Below are positions 28,438-38,615 of a stretch of DNA of 64,000 nt, one piece after another; positions within the stretch are counted from its first letter, which is position 1; the number at the start of each line of letters is the position of its first letter. The notes beneath the pieces were generated by a model. It saw only the letters and a list, made by a program, of their open reading frames with translations. It had not been told where the DNA came from and did no database searches. The translations under genes and the position numbers were made by a program. Location: positions 2,046,001 through 2,110,000 of the forward strand of contig NZ_CP080417.1 of the NCBI RefSeq assembly GCF_019457535.1, read 5' to 3'. The stretch comes from Shewanella halotolerans. Lineage in GTDB: Bacteria; Pseudomonadota; Gammaproteobacteria; Enterobacterales; Shewanellaceae.

Positions 28438-30522
28438 TCATTTCGCGACGGGATCGTTGGTTAGATCGATGCGGTAGATGGCAAAGCCAAGGGCATCAGG
28501 CTCGGTCAGCTTTTCCATCTTGCGCAGCTGGTTGTCGCTGATGAACTTGTCGGCCTTGTCGCTGTTCTGAGTCTCGAAGCGGATGTCCAGCGCCACCTGA
28601 GTGTTGATGGTCTTGAAGTCCCAGTTGTAGTCGGCTCTTGGGTCGACCATGCCATCATAACCACCCTGATCGTTTGGCTTGGATTGCGCCGTGATATAGG
28701 CGGCCAGCGCCTCACGGTTGGTGTCTGGCAGCTCCATCACCACATACTCTGAGCCCGTACCGGCAAACTTGCCGCCAAAGGCGCGGTAGTTGTTAGAGGC
28801 TACGATAAACTCCTGGGCGCTAAGCGCATCACCTGTTAACACCTCGCCTGTTGGCGTGGTGTAGGCCAGATCGACGATACGCTGGGCGTTCTCGTTGCCA
28901 GCAATAACGGCGCAGTTACGGTCAAACTTGCTTGGCTGAGTGACATCTATCTTATAGGTCACGCCGTCGATCACATCGAAGTTGTAGGTCGGATGGCCAT
29001 TCCAGTTGATCAGTGACTGAGGCTCGCTCGAGCTTGGATCTATTTGATTGAACTGGTTGGCACTACACTCTAACCAGTCTTTCAGCTCGACGCCTGTGAT
29101 CTTCACCGCCACCATAGTATTAGGGTAGAGATAGAGATCGGCGGCGTTCTTAAAGGTCAGATCGCCGGCATCCACCTGCACGAACTGCGAGGCATCGGCC
29201 TCGGTGGCGTGACGCCCACCCGCCTTGAAGGGGGCCGCTGCCGAGAGGACTGGGATCCCCTGCAGCGATTCGGGTAGCTTGGCGCTCACCTGGGCAATCT
29301 GAGCATCCGAGACGATTTGTACCGTAGGATCATCCTGTACCAGAGTCAGGAAGCTATACATATCCGCCGCGGCGACCCCTATGGGTTGATCCACGAAGGC
29401 CAGGGTGCCTTGATGCTCAAGCTCGACCGCATCGTGAATATCTTTATCGGCGTCTACCAGGGCAACCTTGTTGGCGCCATCATAGATGGGACGCGCCTCA
29501 GTCTGGGCATCGGTTACCGACCAGGTGCCATCTTTGAGGGTCAGCTTAAGATCCACCACCCCTAAGTTGTCGCCCCAGCGGCCCGGCATGACGGCGGCCA
29601 CACCGTTGAGTAGACCCTTCTCCACATCGGTATTGGGCAGATCGGCATAGTTGGCGTGTGGGAAGATAGAGTGGCTATGGCCGAACATGATGGCGTCAAT
29701 GCCTTCGACATTGGTCAGGGCGAAGGTGGCGTTCTCGGCCATGGCATCGCCTGGGTTTTCCGTCGAGCCAATGCCAGAGTGGGGGATGGCGATGATCACA
29801 TCGGCGCCCTCGGCCTTCATCTTAGGCACGAACAGCTTGGCTGTCTCTATGATATCTTTAGCTTCGACCTTACCGGTCAGATGCTGCTTGTCCCACAACA
29901 TGATCTGTGGCGGCACGAAGCCTATGTAACCTATCTTGATGGTGTGTTCACGCCCCTGAGTGTCGATAACCACTTTTTCCTTGATCAGGTAAGGGGTAAA
30001 CAGGTTGTCGCCTTTCTTGATGTCATTCCAGCAGTCATCGGCCGCGCAGTAGACGTTGGCGTTGATATAGGGGAACTCGGCGCCGCTGAGGGCCTTCTCT
30101 AGGAACTCCAGGCCGTAGTTAAACTCATGGTTACCTATGTTGGCCACCTCATAGTCTAAGGTGTTCATCGCCTTGTAGGCCGGGTGAACATCGCCTTCAT
30201 TCAGGCCGATCTTGGCCATGTAGTCGCCCATGGGGCTTCCCTGAAGCAGGTCACCGTTATCCACTAGCACGAAGTTAGTTGCCTCTTTACGGGCGGCGTG
30301 GATCAGGCTGGCGGTGCGCGCCAGGCCTATGGTGGGATCGACCTTAGACTGGTAGTAGTCATAGTCCATGATGTTAGTGTGCAGATCTGTGGTTTCCAGT
30401 ACCCTGAGCTCCACGTTTGCCGAGGTGATCGTATCCTCATCATCATCGTTCCAGCTACAGGCGGTGAGTCCGATACTCGATGCGATAACCACGGCTAATA
30501 GTTTTTTATTAAACATATCCAT
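28438..30522 (-). CDS. cpdB: 2',3'-cyclic-nucleotide 2'-phosphodiesterase / 3'-nucleotidase lipoprotein (CpdB-like)
   Basis: About 694 residues. The N-terminus is a lipoprotein signal with lipobox LTAC, so unlike soluble E. coli CpdB it is membrane-anchored. A metallophosphatase domain follows (LETTDLHTN, VDNGDLLQGSP, NIGNHEFNYG, IPHSG, MFGHSHS), then a 5_nucleotid_C domain (VASNNYRAFGGKF). It releases phosphate and nucleosides from RNA breakdown products. I prefer ATG 30522 to the TTG just upstream. A Pho-box-like promoter lies about 125 bp upstream. Confidence 0.88.
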   Translation of the reverse strand: MDMFNKKLLAVVIASSIGLTACSWNDDDEDTITSANVELRVLETTDLHTNIMDYDYYQSKVDPTIGLARTASLIHAARKEATNFVLVDNGDLLQGSPMGDYMAKIGLNEGDVHPAYKAMNTLDYEVANIGNHEFNYGLEFLEKALSGAEFPYINANVYCAADDCWNDIKKGDNLFTPYLIKEKVVIDTQGREHTIKIGYIGFVPPQIMLWDKQHLTGKVEAKDIIETAKLFVPKMKAEGADVIIAIPHSGIGSTENPGDAMAENATFALTNVEGIDAIMFGHSHSIFPHANYADLPNTDVEKGLLNGVAAVMPGRWGDNLGVVDLKLTLKDGTWSVTDAQTEARPIYDGANKVALVDADKDIHDAVELEHQGTLAFVDQPIGVAAADMYSFLTLVQDDPTVQIVSDAQIAQVSAKLPESLQGIPVLSAAAPFKAGGRHATEADASQFVQVDAGDLTFKNAADLYLYPNTMVAVKITGVELKDWLECSANQFNQIDPSSSEPQSLINWNGHPTYNFDVIDGVTYKIDVTQPSKFDRNCAVIAGNENAQRIVDLAYTTPTGEVLTGDALSAQEFIVASNNYRAFGGKFAGTGSEYVVMELPDTNREALAAYITAQSKPNDQGGYDGMVDPRADYNWDFKTINTQVALDIRFETQNSDKADKFISDNQLRKMEKLTEPDALGFAIYRIDLTNDPVAK

Positions 30523-30645
30523 CAATCTCTATTAATTATTGTTTGACCCCGAAGCCGCTGTTAATTTCAGTTGGGCTTCATTTGTGCGGCAAGGCCTTGT
30601 TCAGGCTTATCTTTGGCCTGCTTAACCCCGAGTGCCGCTTGGCGA

Positions 30646-30679
30646 ATTATAGAGAGATGAAATGTAAAAACTGTGACAG
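30646..30679 (-). promoter_or_regulatory. Candidate PhoB-dependent promoter of the CpdB-like gene
   Basis: On the minus strand CTGTCAC (30679-30673) is followed, after AGTT, by TTTACAT (30668-30662): two half-sites 11 bp apart. Ten bases later is a perfect -10 TATAAT (30651-30646). Another CTGTCAC lies 22 bp further upstream (30701-30695), in phase. Confidence 0.6.
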
Positions 30680-30780
30680 TAAGCGACTGTTTATGTGACA
30701 GTTTGTATCGACTTGCTATGGATTGGTGAATTCCTGAGCGAGTTGCGTGAAAAATGCGCAAGCTCGCGGTTTGATGGGAT

Positions 30781-30810
30781 AAAAAAAGCACGCCGGAGCG
30801 TGCTTTTTTT
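30781..30810. terminator. Terminator of the M3 peptidase gene
   Basis: Gcacgc, loop cgga, gcgtgc, flanked by A7 and T7. Confidence 0.9.
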
Positions 30811-30827
30811 AGATTGACGAGTGCTTC

Positions 30828-33008
30828 TTACTTGGCGAGAAGGCCACGACTGCGAAGCAGCGGCTCGATGCCCGCTTCCTTTCCGCGGAACTGCTTGTAG
30901 AGCAGCATAGGATCTTCGCTGCCACCTTGAGACAGTACGTTGTTTCTGAAGGCGTCGGCGGTTGCCTTGTCGAAGATACCGTTCTCTTTGAAGGCCTCGA
31001 AGGCATCGGCGCCCAGGATATCAGACCATAGGTAGCTGTAGTAACCGGCAGAGTAACCACCCGAGAAGATGTGTGAGAAGTAGGTGCTGCGATAGCGCGG
31101 CGCGATCTCCTCGATAAGGCCCATCTTGCTCAGGGAATCGGCTTCAAACTTGGCGGCATCCTTAGGCTCGAAGTCGCTCAGGGTGTGCCAGTCGAGATCC
31201 AGCTTGGTGGCCGCCATATATTCAACCGTGGCAAAGCCCTGGTTGAACTTGCTGGCCGCTTGGATCTTCTCAACCAGCGACTGAGGGATCACTTCGCCCG
31301 TCTTGTAGTGTTTGGCAAACTGCGCCAGTACTTCTGGTTGGGTCATCCAGTTTTCCATCACCTGTGATGGGAACTCTACATAGTCACGTGGCACTGAGGT
31401 GCCCGCCTGTGAGCGATACTCGACGTCCGACAACATGGCGTGCAGGGCATGACCAAATTCGTGGAATAGGGTGCTGGCCTCATCGAAGGTGAGCAGCGCC
31501 GGCTCGTCGCCCACAGGACGTGGGTAGTTGAGTACGTTGACGATAATTGGCTTAGACTCGACCCCATGCATTCTGTACTGCTTGCGATAGGCGTTGGCCC
31601 AGGCGCCACCACGTTTGCTGTCGCGCACATAGTAGTCGCCCAGGAAGATCGCCATCAGGGAGCCATCTTTGTCATACACTTCCCAGGTACGAACTTCGTC
31701 GTTGTACTTAGGCAGATCGGTGCGCTCTTTAACTGTGATGCCGTAGAGACGGTTGGCGGTGTAGAACACGCCTTTCAGGGTGTTTTCCAGCGAGAAGTAA
31801 GGACGGGTCTCCTGCTCGTTGAAGCTGTACTTGGCCACACGGATCTTGTCGGCATAGTACCACCAGTCCCAGGCCGCCAGCTTGAAGTTACCGCCTTCGG
31901 CGTCGATCAGCTCCTGCATAACGGCGACTTCTGCCTTGGCTTGACCAAGGGCTGCCGGCCAGACCTTGTCTAGCAGGCCGTAGACATTTTCAGGGGTCTT
32001 GGCGGTGCGCTCTTCTAGCACGAAGTGAGCGTGACTCTTATAACCCATCAACTGGGCGCGCTCGGCGCGCAGGGCAGCCATCTGAGCCAAGATCTTCTTG
32101 TTGTCGTGGGCGTTGTTATTGTTGCCACGCTCAACGTATCCCTTGTAGATCTTCTCACGCAGCTCGCGGTTGTCGGCGTAGGTGAGGAAAGGGGTGATAG
32201 ATGGACGCTGAGTGGTGAATACCCATTTGCCCGGATGGCCTTTCTTCTCAGCGGTTTGCGCGGCGGTGTTGATCACATCCTGCGGCAGACCTTTGAGATC
32301 GGCGGCGTTGTCGATCACCAGCTCGAAGGCGTTGGTTTCGGCCAGCAGGTTATCGCCAAACTCCAGGCTAAGCTTGCCGATCTTCTCGTTCAGGGCTCTG
32401 AGTTTAACCTTGTCGGCATCGCTTAGGTTAGCGCCGCCGCGAGTGAATGACTTGTAGGTATCTTCCAGTAGCTTCTGCTGTGCGGTATTAAGCGCCAGGC
32501 TATCGCGCTGGTCATATACGGCCTTGACGCGCTTGAACAGCTGGTCGTTGAGTAGGATGTCGTCACCGGCGGCAGACAACATAGGCGAGATCTCTTTGGA
32601 GATCGCCTGTAGCTGCTCGTTGGTGTCGGCACTGGTCAGGTTATAGAAGACGCTGGCCACTTTAGTGGTGAGATCGCCGGCAAATTCCATGGCTTCGATG
32701 GTATTGGCGAAAGTAGGGGCCGCCGGGTTATCGATAATGGCCTGGATCTCAGCCTTGTGCTGGGCGATACCCGCCTTGAAGGCCGGCAGGTAGTGCTCTG
32801 GTTTGATCTTGTCGAAATCTGGCATACCCAGGAAGGTATCGTAGGGCTTGAAGAAGGGGTTGCTGGCGTTGTTGTCTATGATGTGCTGCGCGACCACGTT
32901 GGGTGCGACTTCCGCTTCCTGGCTGCTACCTTGCTGGGCGCTACAGCCGCCTAAGGCGATGGCGAGTGCCATGGCCGACACGATTGGCTTGAGGGTCAAT
33001 CCCTTCAT
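30828..33008 (-). CDS. dcp: M3-family zinc metallopeptidase lipoprotein (peptidyl-dipeptidase Dcp-like)
   Basis: 726 residues. Lipobox LGGC (Cys about 22) makes it an envelope lipoprotein, unlike classical Dcp. The thimet-oligopeptidase domain carries HEFGHALH at about 515-522 with the third ligand Glu further on. Expected to cleave dipeptides from the C-terminus of oligopeptides. Single gene with its own terminator; no promoter picked in the 228 bp to the divergent M20 gene. Confidence 0.9.
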   Translation of the reverse strand: MKGLTLKPIVSAMALAIALGGCSAQQGSSQEAEVAPNVVAQHIIDNNASNPFFKPYDTFLGMPDFDKIKPEHYLPAFKAGIAQHKAEIQAIIDNPAAPTFANTIEAMEFAGDLTTKVASVFYNLTSADTNEQLQAISKEISPMLSAAGDDILLNDQLFKRVKAVYDQRDSLALNTAQQKLLEDTYKSFTRGGANLSDADKVKLRALNEKIGKLSLEFGDNLLAETNAFELVIDNAADLKGLPQDVINTAAQTAEKKGHPGKWVFTTQRPSITPFLTYADNRELREKIYKGYVERGNNNNAHDNKKILAQMAALRAERAQLMGYKSHAHFVLEERTAKTPENVYGLLDKVWPAALGQAKAEVAVMQELIDAEGGNFKLAAWDWWYYADKIRVAKYSFNEQETRPYFSLENTLKGVFYTANRLYGITVKERTDLPKYNDEVRTWEVYDKDGSLMAIFLGDYYVRDSKRGGAWANAYRKQYRMHGVESKPIIVNVLNYPRPVGDEPALLTFDEASTLFHEFGHALHAMLSDVEYRSQAGTSVPRDYVEFPSQVMENWMTQPEVLAQFAKHYKTGEVIPQSLVEKIQAASKFNQGFATVEYMAATKLDLDWHTLSDFEPKDAAKFEADSLSKMGLIEEIAPRYRSTYFSHIFSGGYSAGYYSYLWSDILGADAFEAFKENGIFDKATADAFRNNVLSQGGSEDPMLLYKQFRGKEAGIEPLLRSRGLLAK

Positions 33009-33236
33009 AGTTAAATTCCCCGATGATTGGCTTGTTTTAGGCCGCGATCTGGCGTCACGACTCGTTAAGCGGCCAAATTGACCGCAAATATCTGCACTTA
33101 AATTGGCTTAAGCGGCGACATTAAACTGCTCATTATCAGGTTTCTGACGGTTAAATCTATCGATTTTGTGTTTTGTTTGTAACAAATGTTTTGAGTTGGC
33201 TGTTTTTGCACCCTAGATGCACATAAATGTGGCAAA

Positions 33237-34988
33237 ATGCGTCAATTCGACGTTAAAAATGATAATAACAAGATGACCCTTAAACTCTCCCTTAAAACCG
33301 CCGGCGCCATTAGTCTATTGCTGTGCAGCGGCTTAACTTTTGCCGCGTCTCAAGCCGATTCACAGCCTAGTGCCCAAGCCGATTCAGCTGTAAGTGCTAA
33401 AGCCCCTCTACAAGCCGCACCTAAGATCTCGTCCCTGGCCGACCGAGTGGCTCAATATGCGCTTAATACCTATGGCGATGAGACCATCTCCGCGCTGTCG
33501 ACCCTGATCCCCTATAAGACGGTGGAAACAGAGGGGATGACTCCCTTGACCCATCCCGAATTTGTCGGTTTCAAGGCGCAGTTAAAGTCCCTGAGCCAGA
33601 GCCTGGGGCTGGATTACAGCGATCAAGGCTATGTGGTGCTCATCGGTCTGGGGGAAGGGGAGCAGAAACTTGGGGTGATCACCCACGGCGATGTGCAGCC
33701 CGCCGATGCCAGTTTCTGGCAGCAAGACCCCTTTACTCTGGACAGTCAGTCACAGCCAGGTTTTTTGATTGGCCGTGGCACCGAAGATGACAAGGGGCCC
33801 ATAGTCACCGCCATGTACGCCATGAAGGCGATCAAGGACAAGGGGCTAGCTTTAAACAGGCGCATCGAGCTTCTGGTCTATCTGGCCGAAGAATCAGATT
33901 GGGCGCCGCTGAAGGCCTTTTTGACCGACTTTACCCCCGCCGATATCAATATCACCATAGACGCCGAGTACCCGGTGGTGACCGCCGAGAAGGGCTGGAG
34001 TGAAATTCGCCTGACTATTCCTAAGATGCCTAAGATGCCTAAGATGCGTAAGAATGGTGAAGCAGCCTCTGGCGCGTCGGCCAGCCTAGAGTGTTTTTCT
34101 GGCGGCGCCTTTGCCAGTCAGGTACCCCAGCAGGCGATGGCCAAGATCTCTGGGCTAGATAAGAAAACAATCGCTGCGCTAAAGGAGAAGGCCAGCAAAC
34201 AGCCGGGGATGAAGTATCAATTTGAGCAGGCATCATCGGCGGGCCAGGATAGCGGACAGCTGACCATCACCGCCGAGGGCAAGTCTACCCACTCTTCTAC
34301 GCCTGAGGCGGGGGTCAACGCCGTAACTCATCTGGCAGCGCTGTTAAAGGGGATTCATTTTTCGCGCAGCGAGGCGGCGTTGACGGCGCAGTTCATTCAG
34401 CAGATGGTTGGGTTAGGGCTCTATGGCGAACAGTTTGGTGATATCGCCTATGAAGATGATTTTATGGGGCCCATGACCCTGGCCGCGACCCTGGTGAAGC
34501 CAAATGATCAAGGCACAGAGATAGTGCTTAACTTGAGACGCCCCGTGGGTAAGACGCCCGAGCAGCTGGATCAAGAAACCCATCAGGCACTGGAGAGCTG
34601 GCAGGCGCAGCAAAGTGTGTCACTTAAGGGGGTCGAGACCTATTGGGGCGAGCCTAAATTGATGGACAAGGCGCCGCATCTGCAGACCCTGCTGTCGGTA
34701 TTTGGTCACTTTACCGATACACCATCGCCAAGGCCTGTGGCCATCGGTGGCTCGACCAACAGCAAGCTGTTTCCCAATGCATTAAGTTTTGGCCCCGCCA
34801 TGCCTGGCGTTGAATATACGGGGCACAGCGAGCACGAATTCATCACCAAGGAGCAGTTTATGCTCAATCTACAGATGTATACCGCCGCCTTCGTCGAGCT
34901 GGCCGCATCGACAGAGGAGTTATCCGAGCAGGCTAAGCAAGGGACTGGGCAAGCGACTAAGACTGGGGCGCAGCGTACTGGCGATTAA
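33237..34988 (+). CDS. Exported M20 dipeptidase (Sapep/PepV type)
   Basis: 583 residues. A signal peptide follows the second Met (residue 13, ATG at 33273), which may be the true start. Metal-site blocks: THGDVQ, RGTEDDKGP and LAEESDW, as in the Sapep/PepV Mn/Zn dipeptidases; the lid domain sits in the middle. An insert of three PKM tripeptides (9-bp tandem DNA repeat) lies at about 262-270, and the C-terminus is a low-complexity Gln/Thr/Gly tail. Confidence 0.85.
   Translation: MRQFDVKNDNNKMTLKLSLKTAGAISLLLCSGLTFAASQADSQPSAQADSAVSAKAPLQAAPKISSLADRVAQYALNTYGDETISALSTLIPYKTVETEGMTPLTHPEFVGFKAQLKSLSQSLGLDYSDQGYVVLIGLGEGEQKLGVITHGDVQPADASFWQQDPFTLDSQSQPGFLIGRGTEDDKGPIVTAMYAMKAIKDKGLALNRRIELLVYLAEESDWAPLKAFLTDFTPADINITIDAEYPVVTAEKGWSEIRLTIPKMPKMPKMRKNGEAASGASASLECFSGGAFASQVPQQAMAKISGLDKKTIAALKEKASKQPGMKYQFEQASSAGQDSGQLTITAEGKSTHSSTPEAGVNAVTHLAALLKGIHFSRSEAALTAQFIQQMVGLGLYGEQFGDIAYEDDFMGPMTLAATLVKPNDQGTEIVLNLRRPVGKTPEQLDQETHQALESWQAQQSVSLKGVETYWGEPKLMDKAPHLQTLLSVFGHFTDTPSPRPVAIGGSTNSKLFPNALSFGPAMPGVEYTGHSEHEFITKEQFMLNLQMYTAAFVELAASTEELSEQAKQGTGQATKTGAQRTGD
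34020..34046 (+). repeat. Three perfect 9-bp repeats in the M20 gene
   Basis: Cctaagatg three times in frame (Pro-Lys-Met), then a diverged fourth unit. Copy number changes would keep the frame. Confidence 0.95.
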
Positions 34989-35108
34989 GGCTTGCAAAAT
35001 AACCTGACAGTTTTTAAGGTAATTTAGTCTTTGTTGATAATTATCAATGACTTTTTAATTGTGTTAGATAAGCATTGCTAACGTCTTTGTACCCAGAAGA
35101 ACAATAAT

Positions 35109-36680
35109 ATGAAAAATAACCAACCTGTCACCCAGAAAGAGAAGGTGTTTGCCGCCGACACTATCTTGTTGTCGACCACAGACCTTAAGGGCAAGATCAA
35201 ATACGCTAATGCTGGTTTCACTCAGGTGTCTGAGTTTACTCAGGATGAACTCTACCGCCAGCCCCACAATATTGTGCGCCACCCTGACATGCCGCCGGCG
35301 GCCTTCGAATCCATGTGGTCTCGCCTCAAGCAGGGCAAGCCTTGGATTGGTATAGTGAAGAATCGCGCTAAGTCGGGAGATCACTACTGGGTCAACGCCT
35401 ATGTGGCTCCTGTGTTCGAAGGCGGCCAGGTGCACGAATATCAATCGGTGCGCAGAAAGGCCACCCAGGCGCAGATAGATAACGCCCAGGCCCTCTATGG
35501 CGAGCTCAACGCCGGTAAACAGCCCCGCGCCTTAAAGGCGGCGCGCCTCGGCTTTGGTAAGCGTTTGGGCTTGGTCTTGCTGCTGAGCCTCGGCGTCGGC
35601 GTCGCGCTCGCCGGTTATTCGCCCCTGCTGGCACTGCTGTTGGCAGCGGGCCTGGGACTAGCCGGACTCTCTCTGATCCTCAAGCCCTTTAATGCCCTGG
35701 TAGAACAGGCGAGCGGCATCATAGACGATCCGCTGGCGACCGCCGTGTACTGTGGCCGTCAGGATGAGCTAGGTAAACTCAGCTTCGCCCTGCAGTATCT
35801 GCTGACAGAAACCGGCGGCGCCGTGGGACGCATGGCGGACTCGGCCGAGTCGATACAAGAACTCAGCGTCAGCCTGAATGAGACCATCAGCCATACCCGG
35901 GATCGCGCCGACAGTCAGAGCCAACAGACCAGTCAGGCGGCCACCGCGGTGGAGGAGATGAGCGCCAGCTTTAACGAGGTGAGCCAGAATATCCAGCATG
36001 CGGCCGAAGAGATGTCGATGAGTCATGAGGCGGCCGAGAAGGGCCACAAGCTGCTGGTCGAGGTGATCCAGGCCATCAAGGGGCTACATCAGGAGGTGAG
36101 CAACTTCTCCGCCGTGGTGGCCTCAATCGAGCAGGACAGTCAGGAGATCAACGAGGTGCTGGAGGTGATACGGGGTATCGCCGAGCAGACCAACCTGTTG
36201 GCCCTCAATGCCGCCATCGAGGCGGCCCGCGCGGGTGAGTCGGGTCGGGGCTTCGCCGTGGTGGCCGATGAGGTGCGCCAGCTCTCCAGCCGCACCAGCG
36301 AGTCGACCAGCCATATAGAGGCGATCGTCAGCAAGTTCAGAGACAGCACGTTAAAGGCGAGTCAGACCATGCAGGCGGGCCAGCGTCAGGCCCAGCACTC
36401 GGTAGGCTTGGCCCAGCAGGTGGATGCCTCCTTCGAGGAACTGCGCGCCTCTATCGATAAGATCAATCAGATGAGTGATGCCAACGCTGCTGCCATGAGC
36501 CAGCAGACGGCGGTGGCCAGTGAGATCAGCCAGTCGATTCAGTTGATCAATGAGCTAGCCCTGGCGAGCCTGAGTCAGACCCAGGCCGCGGCAGAACGAG
36601 GCGGTCAGGTGGCGCGGCTGTCGGCCAAGACTCATCACCTGTCACAGCAGTTCTGGCGTCAGAGTCTGCGCATTAAGTGA
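35109..36680 (+). CDS. PAS-domain chemoreceptor, Aer-like
   Basis: 523 residues. An N-terminal PAS domain (about 20-125) with NIVRHPDMPPAAF and GDHYWVNA closely resembles E. coli Aer, which binds FAD and senses redox/oxygen. Two close membrane segments (about 150-195) form a hairpin, so there is no periplasmic sensor domain; a HAMP-like linker and an MCP signalling domain follow, with the tip EQTNLLALNAAIEAARAGE at about 358-376. Probably an aerotaxis receptor. Unlinked to a che cluster here, apart from cheV 14 kb away. Confidence 0.92.
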   Translation: MKNNQPVTQKEKVFAADTILLSTTDLKGKIKYANAGFTQVSEFTQDELYRQPHNIVRHPDMPPAAFESMWSRLKQGKPWIGIVKNRAKSGDHYWVNAYVAPVFEGGQVHEYQSVRRKATQAQIDNAQALYGELNAGKQPRALKAARLGFGKRLGLVLLLSLGVGVALAGYSPLLALLLAAGLGLAGLSLILKPFNALVEQASGIIDDPLATAVYCGRQDELGKLSFALQYLLTETGGAVGRMADSAESIQELSVSLNETISHTRDRADSQSQQTSQAATAVEEMSASFNEVSQNIQHAAEEMSMSHEAAEKGHKLLVEVIQAIKGLHQEVSNFSAVVASIEQDSQEINEVLEVIRGIAEQTNLLALNAAIEAARAGESGRGFAVVADEVRQLSSRTSESTSHIEAIVSKFRDSTLKASQTMQAGQRQAQHSVGLAQQVDASFEELRASIDKINQMSDANAAAMSQQTAVASEISQSIQLINELALASLSQTQAAAERGGQVARLSAKTHHLSQQFWRQSLRIK

Positions 36681-36710
36681 TAAAACATTGAGTAGAAATA
36701 TTGAGTAAAG

Positions 36711-36738
36711 AAAAAAGGGAAGCTTAGCTTCCCTTTTT
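36711..36738. terminator. Bidirectional terminator between the receptor and ggt
   Basis: Gggaagc (36717-36723), loop tta, gcttccc (36727-36733), with A6/T6 flanks. Confidence 0.9.
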
Positions 36739-36764
36739 TGTGGGTCATACTACTGCGAATGATA

Positions 36765-38495
36765 CTAGTAACCCGTTGTCGCGCTGCCGGCGCGGCGAGG
36801 ATCTGAGGCGCCAAACAGGCCCTCGTCGGTGATCATGATCGACTGGGTCGAGCCCATGGCATCTTTGACGCTGACCTTGTGGCCTCTAGCTTCCAATATC
36901 GAGATGGTGTCGCGATTGAGGCTCTTCTCCACTCTCAGCTCGTCGGGCAGCCATTGGTGATGCACCCGGCTAGCGTAGCTGGCTTCGGCGATATTGAGTC
37001 CATGATCGATCACATTCATGATGATCTGTAGTGTGGTGTTGATGATGCGTGAACCGCCTGGGCTGCCGGTGACGATGAAGGGTTTGCCGTCTTTCATCAC
37101 TATGGTGGGGCTCATAGAGCTGAGGGGGCGCTTGCCGCCTTCGACCGCATTGGCATCGCCGCCGATCAGGCCATAGCCGTTGGGCACGCCGGGTTTGGCT
37201 GAGAAATCGTCCATCTCGTTGTTGAGCAGAATGCCCGTGCCTTCGGCCACCAGGCCCGAGCCATAGCTGAAGTTGAGGGTATAGGTGTTGGCCACCGCAT
37301 TGCCCCACTTGTCGACCACTGAGTAGTGGGTGGTCTGTGGGCTCTCGTACCCTGCGAGCTTGCCCGGGCCAATTTCGCTGCTTGGGGTGACGCGGTTGAT
37401 GGCGATCCCCTTGGCGCGCGACTTGGCGTACTCCTTACTGATGAGCGCTTTCACCGGCACCTCAACAAAATCGGGATCCCCCAGATATTCACTGCGATCG
37501 GCATAGGCGCGTTTCATCACCTCGGCCATTAAATGCAAGGTATCGGCCGTATTGTGGCCTAACTTGGCGATAGGATAAGGCTCAAGCATGTTGAGCATCT
37601 CGATAATATGTATGCCGCCGGATGAGGGGGGCGGCATGGAGATCACCTGGTAGCCGCGATACTCGCCCTGAACGGGTTGACGCTCGACTACACGATAGCC
37701 TTTAAGATCATCTAAGGTCATGATGCCGCCGGCCTGGGTGACGCTGGCGACTATCTTCTCGGCGGTCTCGCCCTCATAGAATCCCTTGCTGCCTTGGGCT
37801 TTGATCAGCTTGAGTGAGTGGGCCAGCGCCTTTTGGCTGAGGGTGTCGCCTATCTCGAAGTTGCTGCCATCTGGGCGATAGAAGATCGCCTTAGAGCTCG
37901 GCCACTGGGAGATGCGGCGTTTCAGCCCGGCAAGGGAGCTGGCGAGATCCGGTGTGACAGTGATGCCTTGTTCGGCAAGCTTGATGGCGGGCTCGATCAC
38001 CTGGGCCATGGTCATGGTGCCATATTTCTTAAGGGCTAACTCCATTCCCATGACGGTGCCGGGTACGCCGACGGCCAGGCCATGTTCGCGGCTGAGCTTG
38101 GCGACCGCATCACCCTGCTCATTAAGAAAGATATCCTTGTGGGCGCGTTTGGGGGCAACCTCGCGATAATCTATGGCGACCGTCTTGTTGCCCTCGGCCA
38201 GATGCACCAGCATGAAACCGCCACCGCCTATGTTGCCGGCCCTTGGCAGGGTGACCGCCAGGGCAAAGCCGACGCCGACCGCCGCATCGACCGCGTTACC
38301 GCCTTGCTTGAGAATATCGACCCCCACTTGAGTGGCTACGGCTTCCTGGCTGGCCACCATGCCGTGCTTGGCCCAGATGGGTTGAACTGTGGCGCTGTGG
38401 CTATAGATGGAGGATTCGGTGGCCTGGGCAAACTGACCTGCGACGAGCGGCAGGCTGAGACTGATGGCAAAGAGTAAGGTTTTAATTGGACGCAC
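36765..38495 (-). CDS. ggt: Gamma-glutamyltransferase
   Basis: 576 residues (E. coli 580), with a signal peptide for the periplasm. The precursor autocleaves before the Thr of TTHYSVVD (about residue 387) into large and small subunits; GSPGGSRI near the C-terminus is also typical. It hydrolyses or transfers gamma-glutamyl groups, as in glutathione recycling. Start is GTG at 38495 with AAGGA upstream. Confidence 0.95.
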   Translation of the reverse strand: MRPIKTLLFAISLSLPLVAGQFAQATESSIYSHSATVQPIWAKHGMVASQEAVATQVGVDILKQGGNAVDAAVGVGFALAVTLPRAGNIGGGGFMLVHLAEGNKTVAIDYREVAPKRAHKDIFLNEQGDAVAKLSREHGLAVGVPGTVMGMELALKKYGTMTMAQVIEPAIKLAEQGITVTPDLASSLAGLKRRISQWPSSKAIFYRPDGSNFEIGDTLSQKALAHSLKLIKAQGSKGFYEGETAEKIVASVTQAGGIMTLDDLKGYRVVERQPVQGEYRGYQVISMPPPSSGGIHIIEMLNMLEPYPIAKLGHNTADTLHLMAEVMKRAYADRSEYLGDPDFVEVPVKALISKEYAKSRAKGIAINRVTPSSEIGPGKLAGYESPQTTHYSVVDKWGNAVANTYTLNFSYGSGLVAEGTGILLNNEMDDFSAKPGVPNGYGLIGGDANAVEGGKRPLSSMSPTIVMKDGKPFIVTGSPGGSRIINTTLQIIMNVIDHGLNIAEASYASRVHHQWLPDELRVEKSLNRDTISILEARGHKVSVKDAMGSTQSIMITDEGLFGASDPRRAGSATTGY

Positions 38496-38615
38496 ACGGG
38501 TTCCTTAATGTTTAAAGTAATAAGAGTATTGCAATGAATACGCGCGTTAAGAGTAAGAAGAGTGATAAGAATATTAAGCGTGTTAAGCTACTGAGTCAGT
38601 TCTCTTGGTTTCAAT

